Shown here: positions 45,223 to 55,600 of the stretch, one piece after another
Numbering within the stretch: the stretch's first letter is position 1
Layout: the number at the start of each line of letters is the position of its first letter
Assembly: GCF_002284535.1 (NCBI RefSeq)
Contig: NZ_NPKH01000016.1
Span: 62,001 to 126,000, forward strand
Direction of reading: 5' to 3'
From: Mesorhizobium wenxiniae
GTDB taxonomy: Bacteria > Pseudomonadota > Alphaproteobacteria > Rhizobiales > Rhizobiaceae
Length of the DNA stretch: 64,000 bases
Position numbers and translations under genes: made by a program
The notes under the pieces: generated by a model
Seen by the model: only the letters and a program-made list of their open reading frames with translations
What the model was told of the DNA's origin: nothing
Databases searched by the model: none

Positions 45223-46185
45223 ATGGCGATGACGGAGAATGACAAGGCCTCGCGCTTCCCGGATGCCGAGCTTAAGGCACGTGCCGCTTGGCACTATTAT
45301 GTCGAGGGGCTGACGCAAGAGAGGATTTCGGAGATCCTCGGGATCGGTCGCATCAAGGTGCATCGCATCCTGTCCGCCGCGCGTGAGGAGGGCGTCGTCC
45401 AGTTCCGCATCCGCGACAGCGTGGTCGAATGCTTGGTGCTGGAAGAGGCTCTGAAGCAGCGTTTCGGACTGAGCCAGGCGGTTGTGGTGCCGTCGGCCGC
45501 CGACCGAACCAACACGCCGCTGATGATCGGCCACGCCGCGGGCGCCTATCTGGCCGACAATGTGAATGCCGGCGATGTCATCGCACTTGGCTGGGGGAGG
45601 ACGCTGAAATTCGCCATCAACGAATTGCCGCGGCGGCCGATCGCCAGGACGACGGTGGTTTCCATGCTGGGCGGCCTCACCCATGCCCAGCCGCTCAACC
45701 CGACCGAGAGCGCCTGGGAATTCGCCGAAAAGATCGGTGCGGAGTGCTTTCTGCTGCCGGTACCGGTCTATGCCGACAGGCCGGAGCAGCGCGAAGCTTT
45801 CATGAGCCAGCGCAGCGTTCAGGACGTTGTCTTCCGCGCGCGCCGGGCAAACATCGCCGTGCTCAGCGTCGGATCATTTTCCAATGACAGCCCGATCGCC
45901 AATTACGGCTTCATCAAGCCCAGCGAACTCGAGGAATTGCAGGCGGCCGGCGCAGTTGGTGATATTTTATGCCATTTCATCGACGCCGAGGGCCGGCTCG
46001 TCGACCATGAGGTCAACCGCCGGGTCTGCGCCTATCCGCTGCAGGACCTGTCGGACATCCCGGCCATCATCCTGGTCTCGGGAGGGCAGGAAAAAATTGC
46101 CATCATGCGGGCGGCGCTCGCCAACACCAAGATATCGGTTTTGATCACCGACGAGGATGCGGCCAAGGGGCTGCTCAATCGCTAG
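45223..46185 (+). CDS. SorC/DeoR-type sugar-responsive transcriptional regulator
   Basis: A 320-residue protein. The N-terminal sigma-like helix-turn-helix is YYVEGLTQERISEILGIGRIKVHRIL (about 25-50), followed by the SorC effector domain (about 70-318) with GHAAGAYLADNVNAGDVIALGWGRTLKFAI and a terminal ILVSGGQEKIAIMRAAL. The family senses phosphorylated sugars. ATG 45223 has GGGAGGG 7 bp upstream; an ATG 42 bp earlier is less well placed. It is flanked by a sugar ABC operon (divergent) and a kinase/oxidoreductase operon (convergent), so it probably controls both, with the kinase product as effector. Confidence 0.92.
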   Translation: MAMTENDKASRFPDAELKARAAWHYYVEGLTQERISEILGIGRIKVHRILSAAREEGVVQFRIRDSVVECLVLEEALKQRFGLSQAVVVPSAADRTNTPLMIGHAAGAYLADNVNAGDVIALGWGRTLKFAINELPRRPIARTTVVSMLGGLTHAQPLNPTESAWEFAEKIGAECFLLPVPVYADRPEQREAFMSQRSVQDVVFRARRANIAVLSVGSFSNDSPIANYGFIKPSELEELQAAGAVGDILCHFIDAEGRLVDHEVNRRVCAYPLQDLSDIPAIILVSGGQEKIAIMRAALANTKISVLITDEDAAKGLLNR

Positions 46186-47677
46186 CCTCGCTTAGCGCGT
46201 CGAGGCGGGCATGGATGTCGCGCGTCGCCCGATAAAGGTCGCGGTAGATCGCCTTGCGCGCGCGATAACCGGAGATCAGCCCGTCGACCGGCTCGACATG
46301 CCTGGTTGGCGGCGCGGCCATCGCCTCAGCCGCGGTCTCCGGAGAGGGAAACCATCCGATCGCGGAGGCCGCCAGCATGGCGGCGCCGAGCGCTGCGGCT
46401 TCGTTGACCGGCGAGACGGAGAGCGGCCGCTCGAGCACGCTTGCCATGATCCGCATCAGCAGGGCGCAGTTGGTGCCGCCGCCGGCAGCTATCACCGCCG
46501 CCGGTTTGCCGCCGGCTTGAGTTTCCATTGCTTCGCTGGCGATCGCCTGCTCGAAGGCGATGCCTTCCAGAACCGCTCGAAAAAGGTGCTTCGGCTCATG
46601 GTCCAGCGACAGACCGACAATGGCGCCTCTCGCCGCGCCATCCCAGTAGGGGCTCATGACACCGGCCCAATAGGGCATGACAAGCAGGCCCTCGCTGCCG
46701 GCGGAAACGTCGACCGCCGCCTTCTCCAGCGCTGCGGCCGACGGCGAGCCGGTCGTGCGAACGATCCAGTCGACCAGTTGCATGCCCGAGCGCAGCACGG
46801 TCTCCAACATGAAGCCCGAACCGGTCGGCGAGACCAGCGTTCGAAACGCGTTCGACGTCGTGATCTTACCGGAATAACAGCCGCTGACGATGCCCGAGCC
46901 AAGCGAGAGATAGCTTTTGCCTTCGGCGTGAACGCCCATGCCGAGGCCCATCGCCTGGCCGTCGCCGGCGCCGGCGACAACAGGCGTGCCGGCCTTCAGG
47001 CCGGTCAGCCGTGCCGCACTTTCGACAAGTCCGCCGCAGATTGCGCCCGGCGCGACCAGTTCCGGCAACTGGTCCGGCCGGAGTCCTGCGGCGGTAACGA
47101 GCTCAGGGTGCCAAGTGCCATTCCTGACGTCGAGCAGCCCGAGCGGATCCGCACTTGCCGTGCTGGTGACCAGATGTGCGGTCAGCCGGTGGACGAAGAA
47201 GCCATGCACGTCGATGAGTGCGGCTGCGTCGTCGAGCGTTTGCGGCTGGTGTTCGGCCAGCCAGGCGATCGCATAGAGCGCGGGCGTCGGGTCTGGCGGC
47301 TTGCCGCTCCAGTCGCGGATCGTCTCGCGGCCGAGCTCAGCCGAAAGCCTGATAACTTGCGGGCGCGCGCGCTCGTCCAGCCACAGGATCGCCGGAATAA
47401 GCGGCTTGCCGGCGTGATCGATCAGGGTGAAGGTCTCGCGCTGGTGGGCGATGGAGATCGCCGCCACTCGCAAAGCGCCCACCGCCTCAGTGACCTGCTT
47501 CAATGCACCGAGCAGCGCGGTCCACCAATGTTCGGCATCCTGCTCGAAATGGCCGGGCTTGGGATTTGAAAGCGGATAGGCTTCGCGCGCCTGGAACAGT
47601 TCCTCGCCATCGCGCGTGAAAGCGATCGCCTTCACGGCCGTCGTCGAGGCGTCGATCCCGATTACGACATCGTCCAT
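46175..47677 (-). CDS. FGGY-family carbohydrate kinase
   Basis: A 500-residue sugar/polyol kinase. The first ATP motif is IGIDASTTAVKAIAFTRDG at the N-terminus, then HQRETFTLIDHAGKPLIPAILWLDERA (substrate side). SLGSGIVSGCYSG and the C-terminal AAGGGTNCALLMRIMASVLERPLSVSP bind phosphate and adenine. Start ATG 47677 lies 20 bp after the oxidoreductase stop. Its 3' end overlaps the convergent sorC gene by 11 bp (46175-46185). Xylulokinase-like, erythritol or ribitol kinases belong to this family; the substrate cannot be set from sequence. Confidence 0.92.
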   Translation of the reverse strand: MDDVVIGIDASTTAVKAIAFTRDGEELFQAREAYPLSNPKPGHFEQDAEHWWTALLGALKQVTEAVGALRVAAISIAHQRETFTLIDHAGKPLIPAILWLDERARPQVIRLSAELGRETIRDWSGKPPDPTPALYAIAWLAEHQPQTLDDAAALIDVHGFFVHRLTAHLVTSTASADPLGLLDVRNGTWHPELVTAAGLRPDQLPELVAPGAICGGLVESAARLTGLKAGTPVVAGAGDGQAMGLGMGVHAEGKSYLSLGSGIVSGCYSGKITTSNAFRTLVSPTGSGFMLETVLRSGMQLVDWIVRTTGSPSAAALEKAAVDVSAGSEGLLVMPYWAGVMSPYWDGAARGAIVGLSLDHEPKHLFRAVLEGIAFEQAIASEAMETQAGGKPAAVIAAGGGTNCALLMRIMASVLERPLSVSPVNEAAALGAAMLAASAIGWFPSPETAAEAMAAPPTRHVEPVDGLISGYRARKAIYRDLYRATRDIHARLDALSEASD

Positions 47678-47697
47678 CAGGTGGAAATCCAGCGGAT

Positions 47698-49020
47698 TCA
47701 GGCGGCGTTCGTAACGAACCGTCCGTCCGACTGGTCGAGACGACGGCGGATCTGGGTTATCACCATCGAATCGTCGGGTACACAATTTTCGTAGGTGAGG
47801 AAATCGCCTGTCTTGACCGGCTTGACCACCTTGGCCCGCTCGGCGAGGCCGAGCGGCAGGGCGCCGCGGGCGCGCGCGTCTTCCCAGGTCATGGCGAAGC
47901 CGCGATAGTCGTTCTCGCCGATCATGCCGAGCGACTGGCCAATGCCGAGGTCGCTCTTGGCAACCGCCACCGCCTCGGCGACCGGATGGTCGAGCGGCTC
48001 CATGTCGGCGCGCTTGTAGACCACGGCGCGCGCCGCCGACAGCGGCACTTCCAGGCTGGTCAAATGATAGGGGCGGAAGATCGTGAAATAGGGGCCCTTG
48101 CCGACCTTGAGGTCGATCATGCGCTCCAGCACGCGCGGATGCCGGGTCTCGATGATGCAGAACACGCCTGGCGCCACGCCCTTGCCGATCGAATAGTCGA
48201 CCACCCCCTTGCGATGCAGCACGCCGCCATCCTCGCGCGGGCAAAGCACGCTGGCGAGTTCCTCCAGCGTCGCGGTCGGGCCGTGCATGCCCGGCACGTC
48301 GGGCACCAGGCCGGTGGCATTGGCGATCGCCACCATCTCGATCGCCGTCTTCGAGCCGTCGACGAATTCGACCAGCATGCGCGCATTCATGTTGCGCTCG
48401 GCCGCCTCCTTCTCGTAGTCGGCCGGCATTGCGTCGATCTTCAGCGGATTGTTCTTGCCCTTGCCGGCGGCGATGATGTTGAAGCCGAGGCTCTTGGCAA
48501 AGCCGATGATCTCCAGCGTGCAGGCCGGCTCGTCGCCGGCCGCACCCGTATAGACGACGCTCGCCTTGCGCGCCTCCTCCTTGAGAAAGCGGCCGATGGT
48601 GATGTCAGCTTCGACATTGAGCATGACGATATGCTTGCCGTTCTTCATCACTTCGAGCGCGAACAGCGTGCCGATGTTGGGATTGCCTGTCGCGTCGATG
48701 ATGACGTCGATGCGGCCGGCGGAAGCCAGCGCATGCAAATCTTCGGTCACCGCGATCTTGCCGGCCTCGATGGCGCGGTCGATCGCCGCCGCATTGGGCG
48801 CCTGCACAATATCGGAGCGGTCGTGGCCGGCGAGCAGTGCTGCATCGATCGCCGCCTGCGGCCTGACCTCGGAAATGGCGCCGATCCGCATGCCCGGCAT
48901 CAACGCCACCTGGACGACGATGTCGGTGCCCATCTGCCCGGCGCCGGCAAGCCCGATGGTGATCGGCCCCTGCTTTTCAGCGCGCTGCAAAAGTTCCGCT
49001 GCAAATTGCGGATGGGCCAT
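47698..49020 (-). CDS. NAD(P)-dependent oxidoreductase, COG4091 (homoserine-dehydrogenase-like with SAF domain)
   Basis: A 440-residue protein. The Rossmann motif GLAGAGQMGTDIVVQVALMPG is at about 23-43, VIIDATGNPNIGTLFALEVMKNGKHIVMLNVEAD at about 108-141, and the central GAAGDEPACTLEIIGFAKSLGFNIIAAGKGKNN looks like the catalytic region. The last 100 residues, with DYRGFAMTWEDARARGALPLGLAERAKVVKPVKTGDFLTYENC, form a SAF-like domain. GGAGGAAGC precedes ATG 49020. It heads an operon with the FGGY kinase. Family members occur in sugar-acid and polyol pathways, but no defined reaction is known to me, so the role is open. Confidence 0.85.
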   Translation of the reverse strand: MAHPQFAAELLQRAEKQGPITIGLAGAGQMGTDIVVQVALMPGMRIGAISEVRPQAAIDAALLAGHDRSDIVQAPNAAAIDRAIEAGKIAVTEDLHALASAGRIDVIIDATGNPNIGTLFALEVMKNGKHIVMLNVEADITIGRFLKEEARKASVVYTGAAGDEPACTLEIIGFAKSLGFNIIAAGKGKNNPLKIDAMPADYEKEAAERNMNARMLVEFVDGSKTAIEMVAIANATGLVPDVPGMHGPTATLEELASVLCPREDGGVLHRKGVVDYSIGKGVAPGVFCIIETRHPRVLERMIDLKVGKGPYFTIFRPYHLTSLEVPLSAARAVVYKRADMEPLDHPVAEAVAVAKSDLGIGQSLGMIGENDYRGFAMTWEDARARGALPLGLAERAKVVKPVKTGDFLTYENCVPDDSMVITQIRRRLDQSDGRFVTNAA

Positions 49021-49356
49021 GTCGCTTCCTCCAGCTCTTGCCGCGTCGCGGCGTCGAAGTCATTTTGAACATTCCTATTTCCAAATGAAAATTATTTCAA
49101 CACGCAATTCGGCAGCCATCTTTCCAAAATTTGTGCGCCCTTGGCATGCTGCTTGGCTGCGCGGTCAGCTACGGAGCAGAAGGCGGTGATCTCCAGGGAT
49201 GCAGACGGCGATGACCGAGACATCGCTTCTCGCAAGCGAGCAAGTGCGGCGATAAGCTGCTTCATGGCGGCTCAGCTGCCGGTGCGTCTATCGCTAACGA
49301 CGAAGCGCGCGACAGGTAGCGCCACCCGGCATGCTCGATCGGCGCATGCCAGTATC
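49021..49356. other. 336-bp noncoding region, probable promoter of the oxidoreductase-kinase operon
   Basis: The left third (49060-49120) is A/T-rich and contains TGAACA at 49066-49071 and TTTCAA at 49094-49099, like the half-sites in front of the ABC operon. The right part (49130-49356) is ordinary GC-rich DNA with no gene seen. It separates the kinase operon from the upstream enolase-family gene on the same strand. Confidence 0.4.
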
Positions 49357-50463
49357 TTAGCTGCCGACCTCGTAGAAGGGCGCGCCAAGCAGGTCGGGAA
49401 CGACGTCGATGCCGAGGCCCGGCCCGTCCGGAATGCCGATGCGGCTTCCCGAGACCGGCGGCATGTTCGATGCGGTGCGCACTGTCACCCATTCGTGGAA
49501 TGCAATGGCGTGCAGCCGGCGCTCCTCCGGCGTCGACAGCGACAGATGCGCCATGGCTGATGTGTCGATCTCGGCGCCGCCGGTGTCCTCGACCGTGATC
49601 ATGAAGCCGAGATCGACGGCAAGGTCGCGGATCTGGCGCGTCTTGGTCACGCCGCCGAGCCGCGAGATCTTCAGTGTCAGCCCGTCGGCCGCGCCCTTGC
49701 GGTGGATGTCGAGCATGTCGTCCAGCGAGGCGACGGATTCGTCCAGCACCATCGGCTTGTCGAGCGAGCGGCGCACCGACATGCATTCATCGATCGTGGT
49801 GCAGGGCTGCTCGAACGTGTAGTCGATGGCACGCGTCGCGTCAGTGAACTGGCGCGCTTGATAGGGCGTCCAGCCGGCATTGGCGTCGCAGAAGATGACG
49901 GTGCCCTTCGGCACCGAAGCGGCGACCGCGGTGACGCGCTCGATGTCGTCATGGACATTGCCGCCGACCTTCACCTGCAGCCGGTGAAACCCGTCCTTGA
50001 CGATGCGCTTGGCAAGTGCGGCCATCGCGTCGACCGTACCATGGGTGACGACCTTGTAGAGCTCCGCCGTTTCGCTCTCGCGTCCGCCGAGCAGCGTTAC
50101 CAGCGGTATGTCGGCGGCGCGTGCCGCGAGATCCGAGCATGCCATGTCGAGCGCCGACTTGATGTAGGGATGGCCCTTGAACACCGTGTCCATCAGCCTG
50201 CCGATACTGGCCAAGGCGAGGGGATCGTGGCCGAGCAGATGCGGCGCGATTTCGATGACGCCGGCGCGAGTGCCGGCCGCGAATGCCGGCGAGTAGAAAT
50301 TGCCGAGCGGCGCCATCTCGCCCCACCCGGTCAGCCCGCTGTCGGAGGTGATGGCGACGATCACCGCGTCGAACGCATCGGCGACACGACCCTTGGACAT
50401 ACGATAGGGCCCGTCCACGAAGGGCTGCACGACATGGTAGGCCTTGATGGTTTTGATCTGCAA
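49357..50463 (-). CDS. Enolase-superfamily (mandelate racemase/muconate lactonizing) enzyme
   Basis: A 368-residue protein starting at TTG 50463 (MQIKTIKAYHVVQPF) behind CAGAGAAA. The capping domain (1-125) contains DAVIVAITSDSGLTGWGEMAPLG. The barrel has HRLQVKVGG (lysine region), metal ligands in FCDANAGWTP, TFEQPC and VLDES, and LKISRLGGVTKTRQ as the second basic site. The usual KxK reads QVK, so the first lysine is replaced; relatives acting on hydroxyproline or proline-betaine compounds share this. A racemase or dehydratase of a small acid is likely; the substrate is unknown. The gntR gene lies 56 bp upstream on the same strand. Confidence 0.85.
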   Translation of the reverse strand: MQIKTIKAYHVVQPFVDGPYRMSKGRVADAFDAVIVAITSDSGLTGWGEMAPLGNFYSPAFAAGTRAGVIEIAPHLLGHDPLALASIGRLMDTVFKGHPYIKSALDMACSDLAARAADIPLVTLLGGRESETAELYKVVTHGTVDAMAALAKRIVKDGFHRLQVKVGGNVHDDIERVTAVAASVPKGTVIFCDANAGWTPYQARQFTDATRAIDYTFEQPCTTIDECMSVRRSLDKPMVLDESVASLDDMLDIHRKGAADGLTLKISRLGGVTKTRQIRDLAVDLGFMITVEDTGGAEIDTSAMAHLSLSTPEERRLHAIAFHEWVTVRTASNMPPVSGSRIGIPDGPGLGIDVVPDLLGAPFYEVGS

Positions 50464-50519
50464 TTTCTCTGTCCGTTGTCTGTGATGTCCTGACGAAGCC
50501 GAAATTGGCGCCGGTGGAC

Positions 50520-51257
50520 TCAGCTGGCTTCTGGCCGGTTGCGCGTCGGGCCAGCCCGATCGGCCTTGGCGCCTTTGGAGTCGCGCTGTTCGAGGCTGCG
50601 CGCATAGGCGAGCAGTTCTTCGAAGTCGAGGCCGATATGCTCGCGGGCGTGGCTTTGTGCGGCGCGCATGTCGGCGCCTTTCAGCAACCGCACATAGGTC
50701 TCGTGGATGTCTTCGTCAGGCACCGGCTCTTTGCGCGCCCGCTGATGCAGGGCGAAATACATCTGCAGCCGGCTGGTCAGTCGCTGCCAGGTCTCGAGCA
50801 GAACCGAATTGTCGGCCCATTCGTGGATCAGGCCGTGCAATTGCAGCGCCGTTTCGATCTGCCTTGTGGTGTCGCGGTCGCGCGTCGCCTGCTTCACCGC
50901 CTCGTGGCGCCGGTCAAGCTCGTCGAAGAACCGCTGGTCGCGAAGCGGCCAGGTCAGTTCGATGGCGAACTCATCCAGAACCTTGTTGAGCGAATAGGCA
51001 TCGTCGATGTCCTTGGCGGTCACATCAATGACGAAGGTTCCGGCGTAAGGAATGCTGGTCAGGATGCCTTCCTGGACCAGCTCACGCATCGCTTCGCGCA
51101 GCGGTGCGCGGCTCACCCGCATCTGCTCGGCAATCCTGAGTTCGTTGAGTTTCTGCCCGGGTTCCAGCTGGCCGGTCAGGATTGCACGCCGAAGCAACGC
51201 CACGATCTCGGCGCGTCTTGTCGTGTCCGCGATCGGAGCAAAATCCAGCTTCCCCAT
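50520..51257 (-). CDS. GntR-family (FadR/FCD subfamily) regulator
   Basis: A 245-residue protein. The winged helix (about 15-75) contains LLRRAILTGQLEPGQKLNELRIAEQMRVSRAPLREAMREL. The FCD effector domain (about 90-215) has the metal-binding pattern around ELTWPLRD, LHGLIHEWADNSVLLETW and MRAAQSHAREHIG. GGAG lies 8 bp before ATG 51257. It shares strand and a 56-bp gap with the enolase-family gene and probably regulates it in response to its substrate. A basic tail follows at the C-terminus. Confidence 0.92.
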   Translation of the reverse strand: MGKLDFAPIADTTRRAEIVALLRRAILTGQLEPGQKLNELRIAEQMRVSRAPLREAMRELVQEGILTSIPYAGTFVIDVTAKDIDDAYSLNKVLDEFAIELTWPLRDQRFFDELDRRHEAVKQATRDRDTTRQIETALQLHGLIHEWADNSVLLETWQRLTSRLQMYFALHQRARKEPVPDEDIHETYVRLLKGADMRAAQSHAREHIGLDFEELLAYARSLEQRDSKGAKADRAGPTRNRPEAS

Positions 51258-51443
51258 TCCTCAACTCCACAAGGTGCCGGAAGCAGAGAAGCAGACTGTC
51301 GACAATCTAACAAGATGTATCTATGGGTTTCCCGGTTCGGGCAGATTTCGGTCCGGCTCTCCGATCCCTATTGCGCGTTCATGCCCGCGGCCAAGTGCCG
51401 ATCGCGCCGATGTCGCCGGCCTTGTCGAACTGCTCAGCAAAAC

Positions 51444-51470
51444 GGCGCCCTCGGCAAAGCCGGGGGCGCC
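51444..51470 (-). terminator. Intrinsic terminator of the second RND operon
   Basis: A 12-bp GC-rich stem (51444-51455 with 51459-51470, one G-T wobble) and 3-nt loop, followed on the minus strand by GTTTTGC. It starts 25 bp behind the stop codon of the adaptor gene, the last gene of the operon. The remaining DNA to the gntR gene shows nothing else. Confidence 0.7.
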
Positions 51471-51495
51471 GCTGGACCGGGCCTGATGGGGGGTA

Positions 51496-52665
51496 TCAGG
51501 TGGCCGGTTTCTCTGGCAGCGGCGAGACAGGCATTCCAGGGCCGATCTTCTGCAGATTGCCTGTTATCACCTGGTCGCCTTCCGATACGCCGCTCGAGAT
51601 GGCCACCAGATCGCCATTGGTCGGCCCGAGCGAAACGATGCGCTGGTCGACAGTGTTGTCCTTGCCGACGACGTAGAGATATTTGCCGAGCTGGCTCGAT
51701 CCCAACGCCGTCTGCGGCACCATCAGTGCATCGGGCTGCTGCTTGATGTGCAGCCTGACGCGAACATATTGGCCCGGCAGCAGTGTGAACTTGGCATTGC
51801 CGATCGTCGCCCGTGCGGTGATGGTGCCGGTCGAACGATCGACCGTGTTGTCGATGAAGGTGAGCTGACCTCTCTGGCGCGGCTCCGTATCGCCGGGAAG
51901 CAGGACGTCGACATCGACGGGCCCCGCCGCGCGGGCTTCCTCGATCTGCACCAGATCCGTTTCACTCGGATTGAAGGTGACATAGATCGGGTCGAGTTGC
52001 ACCAGCGTGTTGAGCACAGTGCCTGCGACGCTGACCAGGGTTCCGACCGAGGCCTGGTTGCGGCCGACGCGCCCGGCGAACGGCGCCTTGATTTCGGAAT
52101 AGCTCAGATTGAGCTCGGCGGTCCGCACAGCCGCCTGGTTCACGGCGAGCGAGGCCTGGGCCTCGCGCAAGCTGCTGGTGCGCTGGTCGAACGCATCCTT
52201 GGCGATGTATCCGCTCTTGGCGAGCTCGGTGCCGCGACCAAGGTTGGAACGCGCATAGTCGAGCGTTGCTTCGTCGCGCTGGACCTGAGCCTTCGCCTGG
52301 TCGAGGGCGGCCTGGAAATCCTCGGGAGCGATCTTGTAAAGAAGGTCGCCCTTCTTGACATCGCTGCCGTCGGGCGCGACCTGCTCCTGCAGATAACCCG
52401 GTACGCGCGCCTGCAGCGTGATGCTGCGGATCGGCTCTGTGCGGGCGGCATAGTCAAGATAGATCGGGATCGTCTTCTTGATGACGCTCACCACCGGCAC
52501 CGGCATGACAAACGCTGCGGGATCGGGCGCCGCGGGTTCGGGCGTTGCCGCCCCTGCCGTACCGGCATTGAGGCCGAAATTGCCCATGTCGAGCAAGTGA
52601 ACGCTGGCCACCGAGATCGCCCCAACGGCGACGGCCGCTCCCAACGCAATTTTCCATTTACGCAT
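51496..52665 (-). CDS. RND efflux periplasmic adaptor protein
   Basis: A 389-residue membrane fusion protein starting MRKWKIALGAAVAVGAISVASVH at 52665, with an N-terminal membrane anchor or signal and a Pro/Ala-rich linker (TPEPAAPDPAA). The lipoyl halves are ARVPGYLQEQVAPDGSDVKKGDLLYKIAPED and SYSEIKAPFAGRVGRNQASVGTLV. The alpha hairpin covers about 110-185, and beta-barrel and membrane-proximal parts follow (LLPGQYVRVRLHI). It is of the AcrA/MexA type and is encoded 16 bp downstream of its pump. There is no lipobox, unlike the adaptor at 3113. Confidence 0.93.
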   Translation of the reverse strand: MRKWKIALGAAVAVGAISVASVHLLDMGNFGLNAGTAGAATPEPAAPDPAAFVMPVPVVSVIKKTIPIYLDYAARTEPIRSITLQARVPGYLQEQVAPDGSDVKKGDLLYKIAPEDFQAALDQAKAQVQRDEATLDYARSNLGRGTELAKSGYIAKDAFDQRTSSLREAQASLAVNQAAVRTAELNLSYSEIKAPFAGRVGRNQASVGTLVSVAGTVLNTLVQLDPIYVTFNPSETDLVQIEEARAAGPVDVDVLLPGDTEPRQRGQLTFIDNTVDRSTGTITARATIGNAKFTLLPGQYVRVRLHIKQQPDALMVPQTALGSSQLGKYLYVVGKDNTVDQRIVSLGPTNGDLVAISSGVSEGDQVITGNLQKIGPGMPVSPLPEKPAT

Positions 52666-52681
52666 GATCAATTCTCCAGTC

Positions 52682-55600
52682 CTATTCGGCCGCTTCGGCC
52701 AATCGCTCGAAAGCGGGTTCGGCAGTTGGTTCAGTCGGCTCGGCAACGGGTTCGCTCTTGCTGCCGCGCTCGCGCAGCTGCTCGATCACCGCATAGAAGA
52801 CCGGCACGAACACCAGCGACAGGATCGTCGCTGCGACCATGCCGCCAAAGACGGTGGTGCCGATCGACTGGCGGCTCGCTGCACCAGCACCTGTGGAGAA
52901 CATCAGCGGCAGCACGCCGAGGATGAACGCGAAGGCGGTCATCAGGATGGGCCGCAGCCGCAGGCGCGCCGCTTCCATTGCGGCGTCGACGATGCTGAGA
53001 CCTTCCTCGCGCCGGCGCCGGGCAAACTCCACGATCAGAATGGCGTTCTTCGCCGCCAGCCCGATCAGCATGACGAAGCCGATCTGCGAATAGACGTCGA
53101 TCTGCATGCCGCGCATCAACAAGGCGACAAAGGCACCGAACAGGGCAAGCGGCACCGCGAGCAGAACCATGAAGGGCATGGCCCAGCTCTCATATTGGGC
53201 GGCGAGGATCAGGAAGACGAAGACCATGGCGAGACCGAAGACAATCGAGGCGATCGATCCGGCCTTAAGCTCCTGATAGGTGATGCCAGTCCATTCGTAG
53301 CCGAAATCCTTCGGCAGTGCCGTGGCAGCGGCCCGTTCCATCGCGGCGACCGCCTGGCCCGAGGAGAAGCCGGGTGCGGCACCGCCGTTGATCAGGGCCG
53401 ACGCATTGTTGTTGTAATGCGGGACGGTTTCCGGGCCGACGATAGGCACCAGCTTGCCGAGCGTGCTCAACGGCACCATGCCGCCGGATGCATTGCGCAC
53501 ATAGAGCCGCGAAATATCGGCAGCACCCGCACGCGCATCCTTGTCGGCCTGGATCGTCACCCGGAAGGTGCGGCCGAACAGGTTGAAGTCGTTCACATAA
53601 AGCGAGCCCAGATAGATCTGCAGCGTGTTGAACACGTCAGGCAGGCTGAGGCCGAGCAGTTTCGCCTTGTTGCGGTCGAGGTCGTAGTTGAACTGCGGCG
53701 TCGAGGTCGAGAACGACGAGAACAATTGCTGCGGATTGAGCTCGGGCTGCTTGCGCGCTTCGGTCAGCACGGCTTGCGTCGCGTCGTTGAGCGCAATGCT
53801 GCCGCGACCGGTCAGATCCTGCACCTGGAATTCGAAGCCGCCGGTCGTGCCGATGCCGGGGATCGAAGGCGGATCGAAGCTCAGCGCGAAGGCCTCAGGA
53901 ATTTCCATGAGCTTCGAGCGCACATCGGCGACGAGCTTCGAGGCGCTCTGGTCAGGGCCGCGTTGATCCCATGGCTTGAGGATGGCGAATTCCACCGCCG
54001 AGTTCGACTGGGCGGCACTGGTGAGGAAGTTCAAGCCGCTGATCGAGCCGACTATATCGACGCCGGGCGTGTTCTGCAGGACATCGCGTACCTTCCGGGC
54101 TACCGCGTCGGTGCGCTCCAGCGACGCGCCATCCGGCAACTGGATGACCACGAAGAAATAGCCTTGGTCCTCGACCGGAAGAAAGGTCGAGGGCAGGCGC
54201 TGCCAGACGAAATAGGTGGCGACAAGTCCGGCCGCGAACAGCCCGAGCATGATCCAGCGCAGGCGGATGAGGATGCGCACACCATTGGCGTAGGCATGCG
54301 ACAGCCGTTCGAAGCCCGTGTTGAACCAGCGGAACGGCGCAAACTGCGTTGCCGGGCGGTGGCGCAGGAAGGCCGCACTGAGCGCCGGCGTGAGCGTCAG
54401 CGAGACGAAGGCGGAGATGCCAAAGGAGATCGCGACCGTCAGGGCAAACTGGTTGTAGAGCCGGCCGGAAACGCCGGGTATGAAGGCGACAGGCACGAAC
54501 ACAGCCATCAGCACGGCAGTCGTGGCGATGATCGGGCCGGTGACCTCGGCCATCGCTGCGCGCGTGGCAGCCAGCGGTTTGAGGCCGGCCTCCAGCTGGC
54601 GTTCGACATTCTCGACGACGACGATCGCATCGTCGACGACGAGGCCGATCGCCAGCACCATGCCGAGCAGGCTGAGCATGTTCAGCGAGAAGCCGAACAT
54701 GTACATGACGACGAGCGTGGCCACCAGCGACACGGGAATCGCGATGGTCGGGATGATCGTGGTGCGCCAGCTCTGCAGGAAGATGAACACCACCGCGACA
54801 ACCAGGACCAGTGCCTCGCCGAGCGTGACCAGCACGTCGTGCATCGACGCCGAGACGAAGCGCGTCGTGTCGTAGTGCATGGCGTAGCTGACGCCCTTGG
54901 GGAAGCGGGCCGACAGTTCCTGCATCTTGTCCTTGACGCGCTGCTGCAGATCGAGCGCGTTCGAGCCCGGCATCTGGTAGACAGCGAGCACCACGGTCGG
55001 GTCCTCACCAAAGAACGCCGACGACGAATATTGCAGGGCGCCGAGCTCGATGCGCGCGACGTCGCGCAGCCGCACCAGTGAACCGTTCGCGGCGTCGGCG
55101 CGCACGATGATATCGCCGAATTCCTTGGGATCGCTCAGTCGCCCGACCGCGTTGACCTGCATTTCGAAAGCGGTGCCGGCCGGCGCCGGCGACTGCCCGA
55201 TCTTGCCGGCCGCGACCTGGACATTCTGCTCGGCGATGGCGTTCTGCACATCGACGGCGGTGATGCCGAGATTGGCGAGCTTGTCGGGATCGAGCCATAC
55301 GCGCATCGAATAGCGCCGCTCGCCGAAGATCTGCACGTCGCCGACGCCGGGCAGGCGCTTCAGCGGGTCGACCACTTGCAGGTAGGCGAGGTTGCTGAGT
55401 GCGACCGGATCGACGGAGCCGTCGGGCGAGGTGAGGTTGACGATCAGGACGAAATTCGGGTTCTGCTTCTTGATCGTCACACCGCCCTGGTTGACGATGG
55501 CCGGCAGCGAGGACGCCGCCTGCGACACGCGGTTCTGGACGTCGACGGCGGCGGTGCTCAGGGAGTAGCCGACCTCGAAGGTGATGGTGATCGTCGACGA

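Noticed and set aside
52664..55081. 805-aa open frame on the plus strand opposite the second RND pump
   Set aside because: It is the antisense mirror of a well-conserved HAE1 pump, lacks any recognised motif and has the biased composition of a shadow frame.
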